DNA of 6,788 bases, from NCBI GenBank assembly GCA_021801615.1, contig JAJYXS010000108.1, positions 1 through 6,788 of the forward strand, in the 5' to 3' direction. The notes below the pieces were generated by a model. That model made no database searches. It saw only the letters and a program-made list of their open reading frames with translations, and was not told where the DNA came from. The position numbers and the translations under genes were made by a program. Shown here one piece after another: positions 1 through 5,444 of the stretch. The DNA is from Actinomycetes bacterium (GTDB taxonomy: Bacteria > Actinomycetota > Acidimicrobiia > Acidimicrobiales > RAAP-2). How positions within the stretch are numbered: the stretch's first letter is position 1; each line of letters begins with the position of its first letter.

Positions 1-1
1 G

Positions 2-1735
2 TACTTCACCGCCGACGACGCAGAGGCCGCCGGGAAGCGGGGCGAGCACGTGGTGCTCGTGCGCAACGAGACCTCCCCCGAGGACGTGCACGGCATGCTC
101 GCGGCCGACGGCGTCCTGACCGCGCGAGGCGGCCTCGTCAGCCACGCGGCGGTCGTGGCGCGAGGGTGGGGCAAGCCAGCGGTGGTCGGAGCGGAGGCGC
201 TCCGCATCGCGCGGCACAGCTTCAGCGCCGGCGGCGTCACCGTGCACGAAGGCGAGTGGGTCTCCATCGACGGCTCGACCGGAGAGGTGGTCGCGGGGAG
301 GGTCGAGCTCACGGCGGCATCGCCGCCACCCGAATTCGACGTCCTGCTCGGCTGGGCGGACGAGATCCGTGCCGGGGAGCTCGGGGTGCGCGCCAACGCC
401 GATACCGGGGAGGACGCCGCCAACGCCCGCCGGCTGGGTGCCGAAGGGATCGGGCTGTGCCGCACCGAGCACATGTTCCTCGGCGAGGACCGGCTGCCCG
501 TGGTGCGCAGGATGATCCTCGCGGAAGGCGAGGACGAAGAACGCGAGGCGCTCGAGCAGTTGCGCGAGGTGCAGCGGGAGGACTTCGTCTCGATCCTCGA
601 GGCGATGGACGGGCTGCCGGTGACCGTCCGGCTGCTGGACCCTCCGTTGCACGAGTTCCTCCCGTCGATCGAAGAGCTCGCCGTCAAGGAGGCGACGACT
701 GGCCACAGCGCCGAGGAGCACAAGCTCTTCGAGGCTGCGAAATCTTGGCGCGAGGCGAACCCGATGCTCGGCACCCGAGGCGTGCGGCTCGGGGTGATCA
801 AGCCGGGCCTGTACGCGATGCAGGTGCGAGCGCTGATGCAGGCGGCGCGCGAGCGCGCGGCGGCAGGTGGTCACCCGGTCGTCGAGATCATGATCCCGCT
901 CACTGTCTCCCGCGAGGAGCTCGCGCTCGCACGAAGCTGGGTCGAAGAGGCGATCGCCGAGACGAGCGGTGCGGAGGAGCCGTCGACGAACGGCCGCCGA
1001 AAGGGATCGCGTCGAGGGCGGGCGTCGACGAACGGCGCAGGGATCGAAGTGAACATCGGCACGATGATCGAGACGCCGCGCGCCGCGCTCCGGGCGGCCG
1101 AGATCGCAGAGGTGGCCGACTTCTTCTCGTTCGGCACGAACGACCTCACGCAGATGACCTTCGGCTTCAGCCGAGACGACGTCGAAGGCAGGATGATGTC
1201 CGCGTACCTCGAGAAAGGGCTCCTCACTCGGAACCCGTTCGAGACCGTCGACGTCGACGGTGTGGGCGAGCTGGTGCGCGTCGCGACCGCGCGCGGGCGC
1301 GACACGAAGCCGGAACTGAAGGTAGGCGTCTGCGGCGAGCACGGTGGCGACCCGGCGTCGATCCGCTTCTTCTATGGCGCCGGCCTCGATTACGTGAGCT
1401 GCTCGCCCTTCCGGGTGCCCGTCGCTCGCCTCGCTGCCGCGCAGGCGGTCATCGCCGCCGGTGAGCAGGACGAGGCGCCGCGCGGGCGCGGTCGAAGCGC
1501 CGGAGCCAAGGGGGAGGGCCCCGTCGCGCCGGGCTCGTCGCGGGACCGCGGAGGGACGAAGCGCGCCGAGTCGAAGGCGTTGTCGGCGTCGAGGACGCGG
1601 CCGAGCTCTCGGAAGAAGGAGAAGGCGACGGCGTCCTCCGGGGGCTCCAGGACGCTCGGGACGGCGAGGTCCGTGGCGCCCCTCGAGCGGGCAGGGCGCG
1701 CGCACAACGGCAAAGGGGCTCGCGGTCGCTCCTGA
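2..1735 (+). CDS. ppdK: Pyruvate, phosphate dikinase, C-terminal part (5' truncated by window edge)
   Basis: The enzyme interconverts pyruvate + ATP + Pi and PEP + AMP + PPi in the cytoplasm. The frame is open from nt 2, so the first ATG-like codons in the window are not the true start; 577 codons are visible. The ATP-grasp domain and about 400 N-terminal residues lie outside. Visible, numbering from nt 2: the phosphohistidine swivelling domain with SHAAVVARGWGKP (catalytic His48); then the PEP/pyruvate-binding barrel with GLCRTEHMF (Arg154), RLLDPPLHEF (from 210), NPMLGTRG (253), EIMIPLT (295), GTMIETPRAAL (353), FGTNDLTQMTF (377) and GVCGEHGGDP (catalytic Cys444), ending in the family's usual SPFRVPVARLAAAQA. 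Three oddities are seen. Val replaces the usual Thr two residues before His48. A basic insert lies at about residues 322-347. A 90-residue Arg/Lys/Ser/Gly-rich tail (488-577) follows the normal family end. PEP synthase is excluded by the PPDK-specific spacing of these motifs. Confidence 0.97.
   Translation, partial: YFTADDAEAAGKRGEHVVLVRNETSPEDVHGMLAADGVLTARGGLVSHAAVVARGWGKPAVVGAEALRIARHSFSAGGVTVHEGEWVSIDGSTGEVVAGRVELTAASPPPEFDVLLGWADEIRAGELGVRANADTGEDAANARRLGAEGIGLCRTEHMFLGEDRLPVVRRMILAEGEDEEREALEQLREVQREDFVSILEAMDGLPVTVRLLDPPLHEFLPSIEELAVKEATTGHSAEEHKLFEAAKSWREANPMLGTRGVRLGVIKPGLYAMQVRALMQAARERAAAGGHPVVEIMIPLTVSREELALARSWVEEAIAETSGAEEPSTNGRRKGSRRGRASTNGAGIEVNIGTMIETPRAALRAAEIAEVADFFSFGTNDLTQMTFGFSRDDVEGRMMSAYLEKGLLTRNPFETVDVDGVGELVRVATARGRDTKPELKVGVCGEHGGDPASIRFFYGAGLDYVSCSPFRVPVARLAAAQAVIAAGEQDEAPRGRGRSAGAKGEGPVAPGSSRDRGGTKRAESKALSASRTRPSSRKKEKATASSGGSRTLGTARSVAPLERAGRAHNGKGARGRS
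981..1036 (+). repeat. In-frame 14-nt direct repeat in the ppdK insert
   Basis: The 14-mer CGTCGACGAACGGC occurs at 981-994 and again at 1023-1036. The offset of 42 nt is exactly 14 codons, so both copies read Ser-Thr-Asn-Gly. The segment between is Arg/Lys/Gly/Ser-rich. It sits where PPDKs normally have only a short connection between the helix ending in AIAE and the GTMIE strand, so it is probably a surface loop that grew by duplication. Confidence 0.8.
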
Positions 1736-1863
1736 CTCCGCCGGGCCTGGCCGATCCTCTGGGGTCCGGTCCGATCCCTGGCGTGGTCCCTCTCCTGAGG
1801 CGGGTGCTCGTGGAGGCCGCCAAGTGTGCGGGTGCGCCAGCGGCTCGGGGTACCCTCCGCTGA
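1736..1863. other. ppdK-dnaG intergenic gap
   Basis: 128 bases with no credible ORF. I see no strong intrinsic terminator (a GC stem followed by a T run) for ppdK. There are only weak inverted segments, for example TGGCG at 1779-1783 with CGCCA at 1818-1822. The 3' end holds the dnaG -10 element. Confidence 0.6.
1851..1856 (+). promoter_or_regulatory. Candidate -10 element of dnaG (TACCCT), leaderless layout
   Basis: TACCCT fits the actinobacterial TAnnnT -10 consensus and is preceded by GG. Seven bases separate it from the GTG at 1864, the normal distance from a -10 to a transcription start. The mRNA would therefore begin at or next to the start codon, and no Shine-Dalgarno sequence is present. 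No convincing -35 hexamer is visible 16-18 bases upstream. The same GGTAnnCT form precedes the tRNA and the DUF2142 gene. Confidence 0.55.
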
Positions 1864-3759
1864 GTGAGCATCCCCGACGAGGAGGTGGCGCAGGTGCGCG
1901 CCTCCACCGACATCGTCGCGCTCGTCTCCGAGCACACCGCGCTTCGCCAGCAGGGGCGCCGCTGGGTGGGGCTCTGCCCGTTCCACGCGGAGAGCACGCC
2001 GTCGTTCAGCGTGAACGCCGAGGAGGGCTTCTACTACTGCTTCGGCTGCCACGAATCGGGCGACGCGATCACCTTCGTGCGCGCGACCGAGCGCCTGGAC
2101 TTCGCTGAATCGGTGCGGCTTCTCGCGGACCGGGCCGGGATCGTCCTGCACGAGACCGAGGGCGCCACGGACCGCAGGCGACGGAGCGAGCTGATCGAGG
2201 CGATGACGAAGGCGGTCGCGTGGTACCACGAGCGGCTCCTCTCGGCACCGGACGCGGGCCGCGCGCGCGACTACCTGCGCTCGCGAGGGTACGACGGCGC
2301 CGTTGTGCGCAGGTTCCAACTGGGATGGGCTCCAGACGACTGGGACGCGATGGCTCGAGCGCTCGCGCTCACCCCGCAGGTCGCGACCGAGACCGGGCTC
2401 GGGTTCGTGAACCGCGCAGGGAGGATCCAAGACGCCCTTCGTGCCAGGGTGCTGTTCCCCATCTTCGACCCCTCGGGGCGCCCGATCGCGATCGGCGGGC
2501 GGCTCCTCCCCGAGGCCGGCGGAGCGAGCGCGAGGCCGCATGGGAACCGCCGCACGGAGCCCAAGTACAAGAACTCTCCGGAGACGCCCATCTATTCGAA
2601 GCGCCGTACCCTGTACGGTCTGAACTGGGCGAAGCACGACGTCGTCGCCTCCGGGGAGGTGGTGGTGTGCGAGGGCTACACCGACGTCATCGGGTGCTTC
2701 ATCGCGGGGATCGAGCGCGCCGTCGCGACGTGCGGCACCGCGCTGGGCGAGGAGCACTTCCGTCTCCTGCGCAACTTCGGCCGTCGCATCGTGCTCGCGT
2801 ACGACGCCGATCAGGCGGGACAGTCGGCGACTGCGCGCGTCTACGAGTGGGAACGGCGCCACGACGTCGACGTCAGGGTCGCGCAGCTTCCTGGAGGGGC
2901 CGATCCTGCCGACCTCGCGCGCGCGGATCCCGACGCCCTGCGCAAGGCGGTCGCCGGGTCGGTCCCGTTCTTGCAGTTCCGTGTCGACAGGGTGCTGGCC
3001 GTCCACGACCTGTCCACGCCCGAGGGCCGGGCGAGGGCCGCCGAAGCGGCCCTCGCGGCGATCTCGCAGCATCCGGACCCGCTCGTTCGCGATCCGTACC
3101 TGATGCGGGTGGCCGACGCGACCAGGCTCGAACCCGAGTTGCTGCGCGCCCGGGCGGCCTCGCTGCAGACGCCATCGGCAGCGATGGGCGGTGAACGCCC
3201 CGAGCGGTCGCATCGGCTGGCTGGACACGGCGTTCCGGCCGAAGCGCGGGCGCGGCGGCCTGCGGTCAACCGCCCCGGCCTGGCGGCGCTCCGGCTCGCA
3301 GTGCACCGCCCGGAGCTGGTCGCGGACCGGCTCGAGGAGGTGCTCTTCGTCGACGAGCTCCAGCGGCGGGCGTTCGTCGCGCTCGCGGGCGCCGAGAGCC
3401 TGCAAGACGCGGTCGACGGGGCGGACGAGGAGGTTGCGAGCCTGCTGCGACGGCTGGCCGTCGAAGAGCCGGACCTCCCTGAAAGTGCGCCCGGCGATGC
3501 CGCTGGCACACTGATCGCCCGGCTCGCCCGGGAGGCTGCATCGAGGGCGCTCGCTGGGCGGGTCAGCGCCGCGCGGATCGGCCAGCTCGAGCTGGCCGAC
3601 GTGAACGTCGAGACCGCGTCGGTGCGGCGCTGGATCGCGGAGCTCGACGACCCAGCTCGGAGTCGCGAGGCCGCGGACCGGTTGGTAGCGTGGTTGCTCG
3701 GCGTACAAGAGGGTCCCGCACGGGGCGCACCTCGGACGAGGACGACGGAGCCTGGATGA
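1864..3759 (+). CDS. dnaG: DNA primase
   Basis: Synthesises the RNA primers for lagging-strand replication and is recruited by the replicative helicase DnaB. The product is 631 residues, normal for bacterial DnaG. The N-terminal CHC2 zinc-binding domain has ligands Cys38, His41, Cys59 and Cys62 in GLCPFH and YYCFGCHESGDAI. The DnaG catalytic N-domain follows (about 120-255). The Toprim domain carries CEGYTDV (catalytic Glu270) and AYDADQAG (Asp314, Asp316), the metal-binding acidic residues. After a Pro/Ala/Arg-rich linker (about 425-475), a helical C-terminal segment (about 475-610) is the expected DnaB-interaction domain. The GTG start is secure: a TGA in the same frame ends immediately before it, and the N-terminus SIPDEEVAQVRASTDIV aligns with the usual start of the family. 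The 3' end overlaps rpoD by four bases. The gene uses essentially no TTA, CTA or TCA codons, which explains the long antisense open frame. Confidence 0.97.
   Translation: MSIPDEEVAQVRASTDIVALVSEHTALRQQGRRWVGLCPFHAESTPSFSVNAEEGFYYCFGCHESGDAITFVRATERLDFAESVRLLADRAGIVLHETEGATDRRRRSELIEAMTKAVAWYHERLLSAPDAGRARDYLRSRGYDGAVVRRFQLGWAPDDWDAMARALALTPQVATETGLGFVNRAGRIQDALRARVLFPIFDPSGRPIAIGGRLLPEAGGASARPHGNRRTEPKYKNSPETPIYSKRRTLYGLNWAKHDVVASGEVVVCEGYTDVIGCFIAGIERAVATCGTALGEEHFRLLRNFGRRIVLAYDADQAGQSATARVYEWERRHDVDVRVAQLPGGADPADLARADPDALRKAVAGSVPFLQFRVDRVLAVHDLSTPEGRARAAEAALAAISQHPDPLVRDPYLMRVADATRLEPELLRARAASLQTPSAAMGGERPERSHRLAGHGVPAEARARRPAVNRPGLAALRLAVHRPELVADRLEEVLFVDELQRRAFVALAGAESLQDAVDGADEEVASLLRRLAVEEPDLPESAPGDAAGTLIARLAREAASRALAGRVSAARIGQLELADVNVETASVRRWIAELDDPARSREAADRLVAWLLGVQEGPARGAPRTRTTEPG
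3747..3750 (+). promoter_or_regulatory. Ribosome binding site of rpoD (GGAG)
   Basis: GGAG lies five bases before the ATG at 3756, inside the last codons of dnaG. It supports that ATG over the upstream in-frame ATG at 3690, which would add 22 residues encoded within dnaG. Confidence 0.6.
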
Positions 3760-4847
3760 GCACGAACGGCAAGCTCGCGGGAGAAGGAGGCACCGTTCGC
3801 GACGTTCGGGGCACGACCAGCGCGGCGTCCCCGCCTCGGTCGCCGGGCAAGGCGAGACCCTCCTCGGATGGCGTGGGGTCGTCCGAGCACCTGAACGGCA
3901 GCGCAGAGGATCCGGTCCATACGTACCTGAAGGAGATCGGCAAGGTCCCGCTGCTGAGCGCGGAGCTCGAGGTCGAGATGGCGCGGCGGATCCAAGAAGG
4001 GATCGAGGCGGCTGCCCGTCTGGCTGCGCACGCCGAGGCGACGGCTGCAGGGGGGCCCTCCGAGCACCTGCTCTCGCCCGAGGAGCAGCTTCGCGACGGG
4101 CGCGCCGTCCGCCTCGGCGAGCAGGCGAAGGAGGCGCTCATCGAGGCGAACCTCCGGCTCGTGGTCTCCATTGCGAAGCGTTACCGAAACCGCGGCCTCG
4201 CCTTCTTGGACCTGATCCAGGAAGGCAACCTCGGGCTGATGCGGGCCGTCGACAAGTTCGACTACGAGAAGGGGTTCAAGTTCTCGACGTACGCGACGTG
4301 GTGGATCCGGCAGGCCATCACGCGAGCGATCGCAGACCAGGCACGCACGATCCGCATCCCGGTGCACATGGTCGAGACGATCAACAAGGTGGTCTGGGCG
4401 CAGCGCCAGCTCCTCCAGGAGCTGGGTCGCGAGCCCACCCCCGAAGAGGTGGCGCAGCGTGTCGAATTCCCGATCGAGCGCGTGCGGGAGGTCCAGCGGC
4501 TCAGCCTCGACACGATCTCGCTCGAGCAGCCCGTGGGCGAAGAGGACGACTTCAGCCTGTCGGACATGATCGAAGATCGCAGTGCCGTCGTGCCCGACGA
4601 CGCAGCCACCCGCGCGATGCTCGATCGTGCCGTGAAGGCGGCGCTGGCGTTCCTCACCGAGCGGGAGCAGGACATCGTCAGGATGCGGTTCGGGCTCGAC
4701 GACAGCAAGATCCGCACGCTCGAGGAGGTCGGAAAGGAGTTCGGCGTCACCCGCGAGCGTGTCCGCCAGATCGAGTCGAAGACGCTGGCGAAGCTGCGGC
4801 GCCCCGACGCCGCCTTCTTGCTGCGTGATTACCTGGAGGAGGCCTGA
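3756..4847 (+). CDS. rpoD: RNA polymerase principal-type sigma-70 factor (RpoD/SigA)
   Basis: Directs RNA polymerase core to -10/-35 promoters. The product is 363 residues from the ATG that overlaps the dnaG stop (ATGA). Residues 1-50 are low-complexity (Gly, Ser, Arg). Region 1.2 follows from residue 51 (EDPVHTYLKEIGKVPLL). Region 2 runs from about 124 (EANLRLVVSIAKRYRNRG, DLIQEGNLGLMRAVDKF) to the 2.3/2.4 helix at 179 (YATWWIRQAITR). Gln186 and Thr189 correspond to the E. coli sigma-70 -10-reading residues Q437 and T440. Region 3 (IRIPVHMVETINK, then LGREPTPEEVA) is followed by the 3.2 finger (EEDDFSLSDMIED). Region 4.2 is a helix-turn-helix (FGVTRERVRQIESK, Thr332-Gln338) for the -35 element. 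The match to housekeeping factors is very close. It lacks the long N-terminal extension of many actinobacterial SigA proteins, so a group 2 HrdB-like paralogue is possible, but linkage to dnaG argues for the principal factor. Confidence 0.96.
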   Translation: MSTNGKLAGEGGTVRDVRGTTSAASPPRSPGKARPSSDGVGSSEHLNGSAEDPVHTYLKEIGKVPLLSAELEVEMARRIQEGIEAAARLAAHAEATAAGGPSEHLLSPEEQLRDGRAVRLGEQAKEALIEANLRLVVSIAKRYRNRGLAFLDLIQEGNLGLMRAVDKFDYEKGFKFSTYATWWIRQAITRAIADQARTIRIPVHMVETINKVVWAQRQLLQELGREPTPEEVAQRVEFPIERVREVQRLSLDTISLEQPVGEEDDFSLSDMIEDRSAVVPDDAATRAMLDRAVKAALAFLTEREQDIVRMRFGLDDSKIRTLEEVGKEFGVTRERVRQIESKTLAKLRRPDAAFLLRDYLEEA

Positions 4848-4866
4848 CGCCGGGCCCGGGCCGGCG
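4848..4866 (+). terminator. Weak GC-rich hairpin after rpoD
   Basis: CGCCGG (4848-4853) and CCGGCG (4861-4866) form a perfect 6-bp stem around a 7-base loop directly after the rpoD stop. Only three T's follow, at 4874-4876, so a true intrinsic terminator is uncertain. It may only slow polymerase or be a by-product of GC content. Confidence 0.25.
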
Positions 4867-4878
4867 AGCGGGCTTTGG

Positions 4879-4884
4879 TAGGCT
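4879..4884 (+). promoter_or_regulatory. Candidate -10 element of tRNA-Asn (TAGGCT)
   Basis: TAGGCT, preceded by GG, ends 14 bases before the mature tRNA 5' end. This would leave a short leader of about 7-8 bases for RNase P to remove. No clear -35 hexamer is seen; the position expected for one falls in the GC hairpin after rpoD. Confidence 0.45.
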
Positions 4885-4898
4885 GGCCCCTCGACCCT

Positions 4899-4971
4899 TC
4901 CGGGGTGGCGCAATCGGCAGCGCAGCGGACTGTTAATCCGTTGGTTCTGGGTTCGAGTCCCAGCCCCGGAG
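4899..4971 (+). tRNA. tRNA-Asn (anticodon GTT)
   Basis: Complete 73-nt cloverleaf. Acceptor stem TCCGGGG (4899-4905) pairs with CCCCGGA (4964-4970), with discriminator G at 4971. D stem GCGC/GCGC (4908-4911/4920-4923) encloses the loop AATCGGCA. Anticodon stem GCGGA/TCCGT (one G-U pair) carries loop CTGTTAA with anticodon GTT at 4932-4934. The variable loop is 5 nt (TGGTT). T stem CTGGG/CCCAG has loop TTCGAGT. The bases after the discriminator are CGA, so CCA is not encoded and must be added enzymatically. The tRNA decodes AAC and AAU. It lies 51 bases downstream of rpoD. Confidence 0.98.
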
Positions 4972-5057
4972 CGAGAAAGTCCTGGTCAGCGGCTCTCGGC
5001 GTCCGCAGCGTACCGCCCGTGGTGGGCCGAAAGGAACCTCGCGATGCGTCGGCACCC

Positions 5058-5104
5058 GACCGCGGGCGTCGCTGGGGGACGCCGCCGAGCACCTGCTCGC
5101 GGTC
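5058..5104. repeat. Nested inverted repeats able to fold as a branched structure
   Basis: An outer perfect 7-bp stem (5058-5064 with 5098-5104) encloses a perfect 6-bp hairpin (5065-5070 with 5078-5083, 7-base loop) and a small second hairpin around loop ACCT (5091-5094). The second hairpin can extend to 5 bp (5086-5090 with 5095-5099) at the expense of the outer stem. It starts 86 bases after the tRNA. No T run follows. It may be chance in GC-rich DNA. Confidence 0.35.
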
Positions 5105-5199
5105 ACTCCCCCGAGCTGTCGGCCGCAATCCCCCTTTCCCGTCTCCGCACGCCTCTGAGCCCGGCCCAGCGCACGCGTCTGCTCGTCGGGAGGGCGCGA

Positions 5200-5225
5200 G
5201 TGCGATTCGGACTCTCCGAACGCGC
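5200..5225. repeat. 11-bp hairpin with 3-base loop
   Basis: TTCGGA (5206-5211) and TCCGAA (5215-5220) pair perfectly around the loop CTC. The stem continues past a bulged A (5205) with 5200-5204 against 5221-5225, including one G-U pair. It contains A-T pairs, so it is not merely a GC-run artefact. No T run follows on either side, so a standard intrinsic terminator is not supported. It could be part of a structured RNA or a protein-binding site. Confidence 0.5.
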
Positions 5226-5274
5226 GGATTGCTCGGGAACGGGTCTTCACAGCGGGTGCCCCCCGGAGCTGCCC

Positions 5275-5280
5275 TATGGT
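5275..5280 (+). promoter_or_regulatory. Possible -10 element (TATGGT)
   Basis: TATGGT fits TAnnnT. A transcript starting about 7 bases downstream would begin just before the Shine-Dalgarno sequence at 5291-5296. TTCACA at 5246-5251 resembles a -35 hexamer but is 23 bases away, too far for a normal sigma-70 promoter. Confidence 0.25.
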
Positions 5281-5290
5281 CTCACGAGGT

Positions 5291-5296
5291 GGAGGT
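5291..5296 (+). promoter_or_regulatory. Perfect Shine-Dalgarno sequence (GGAGGT) before a tiny ORF
   Basis: GGAGGT is fully complementary to the core of the 16S rRNA 3' end and lies eight bases before GTG 5305, an ideal spacing. It is the best ribosome binding site in the window, yet it precedes only a 23-codon frame. Confidence 0.35.
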
Positions 5297-5304
5297 CCTG
5301 ACCC

Positions 5305-5376
5305 GTGACGTTTCGTCGGACCAGCCAGCTGGCCGACGGGCGTGCTCGACGGGCGTGCAAGGATGCGGTGCCATGA
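5305..5376 (+). CDS. Possible 23-residue small ORF or leader peptide, unknown function
   Basis: GTG start with an ideal Shine-Dalgarno sequence and a TATGGT element upstream. The product would begin VTFRRTSQLADG and is basic, with five Arg and one Lys. The stop TGA overlaps the ATG of the next tiny frame (ATGA), an arrangement typical of translational coupling. Against it: 7 of 23 codons end in A or T, poorer than the neighbouring genes, and part of the frame is a tandem repeat. I do not recognise the peptide. Confidence 0.2.
   Translation: MTFRRTSQLADGRARRACKDAVP
5324..5333. repeat. 10-bp perfect palindrome (GCCAGCTGGC)
   Basis: Perfect dyad immediately before the 13-nt tandem repeat. It could be an operator half-site pair, but it is short enough to be chance. 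Confidence 0.3.
5334..5358. repeat. 13-nt tandem duplication
   Basis: CGACGGGCGTGC is present at 5334-5345 and 5347-5358, giving two units of period 13 that differ only in the last base (T at 5346, A at 5359). The period is not a multiple of three, which argues against selection for coding here. Confidence 0.75.
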
Positions 5377-5441
5377 GGGCTCGAACGGCGGTGGATCGCG
5401 GCGCTCGGGCCGGGCATGCGCCGGTGACCTGCCCCGGGTAG
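5373..5441 (+). CDS. Possible 22-residue small ORF overlapping the previous one
   Basis: ATG at 5373 shares ATGA with the stop of the preceding tiny frame, and the frame ends at TAG 5439-5441, inside the -10-like element of the DUF2142 gene. The product (MRARTAVDRGARAGHAP...) is short and basic. It has no Shine-Dalgarno sequence of its own and would depend on coupling. The same frame is open far upstream through the tRNA, so the ORF may be accidental. Confidence 0.12.
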   Translation: MRARTAVDRGARAGHAPVTCPG

Positions 5442-5444
5442 CCT
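5439..5444 (+). promoter_or_regulatory. Candidate -10 element of the DUF2142 gene (TAGCCT)
   Basis: TAGCCT preceded by GG, in the same GGTAnnCT form as at dnaG and tRNA-Asn. Transcription would start near 5451, giving a leader of about a dozen bases before GTG 5464. No good -35 hexamer is visible. Confidence 0.4.

Noticed and set aside
1461..2108. Plus-strand frame bridging the ppdK end and the dnaG start
   Set aside because: Arg/Ala/Gly-rich out-of-frame translation of two real genes; no domain and no sign of dgt, the gene sometimes found beside dnaG.
1390..3708. 772-codon open frame on the minus strand opposite dnaG
   Set aside because: Its codons are aligned with the dnaG codons, so a stop would need TTA, CTA or TCA in dnaG, which GC-rich genes avoid. 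The product is Arg/Pro-rich with no recognisable domain, while the sense strand has full DnaG motifs.
2841..4913. 690-codon open frame on the minus strand opposite dnaG and rpoD
   Set aside because: Over rpoD it is codon-aligned antisense and is open for the same reason as the frame opposite dnaG. It has no known domain and runs into the tRNA promoter region.
5044..5301. 85-codon frame with AAAGGA upstream of its ATG
   Set aside because: About 23 of 85 codons end in A or T, unlike the real genes here. It spans the branched repeat and the hairpin and resembles no protein I know.
4875..5441. 188-codon plus-strand frame through the tRNA
   Set aside because: It translates the tRNA (GVAQSAAQRTVNPLVLGSSP is a typical tRNA-derived false protein) and continues without any domain.
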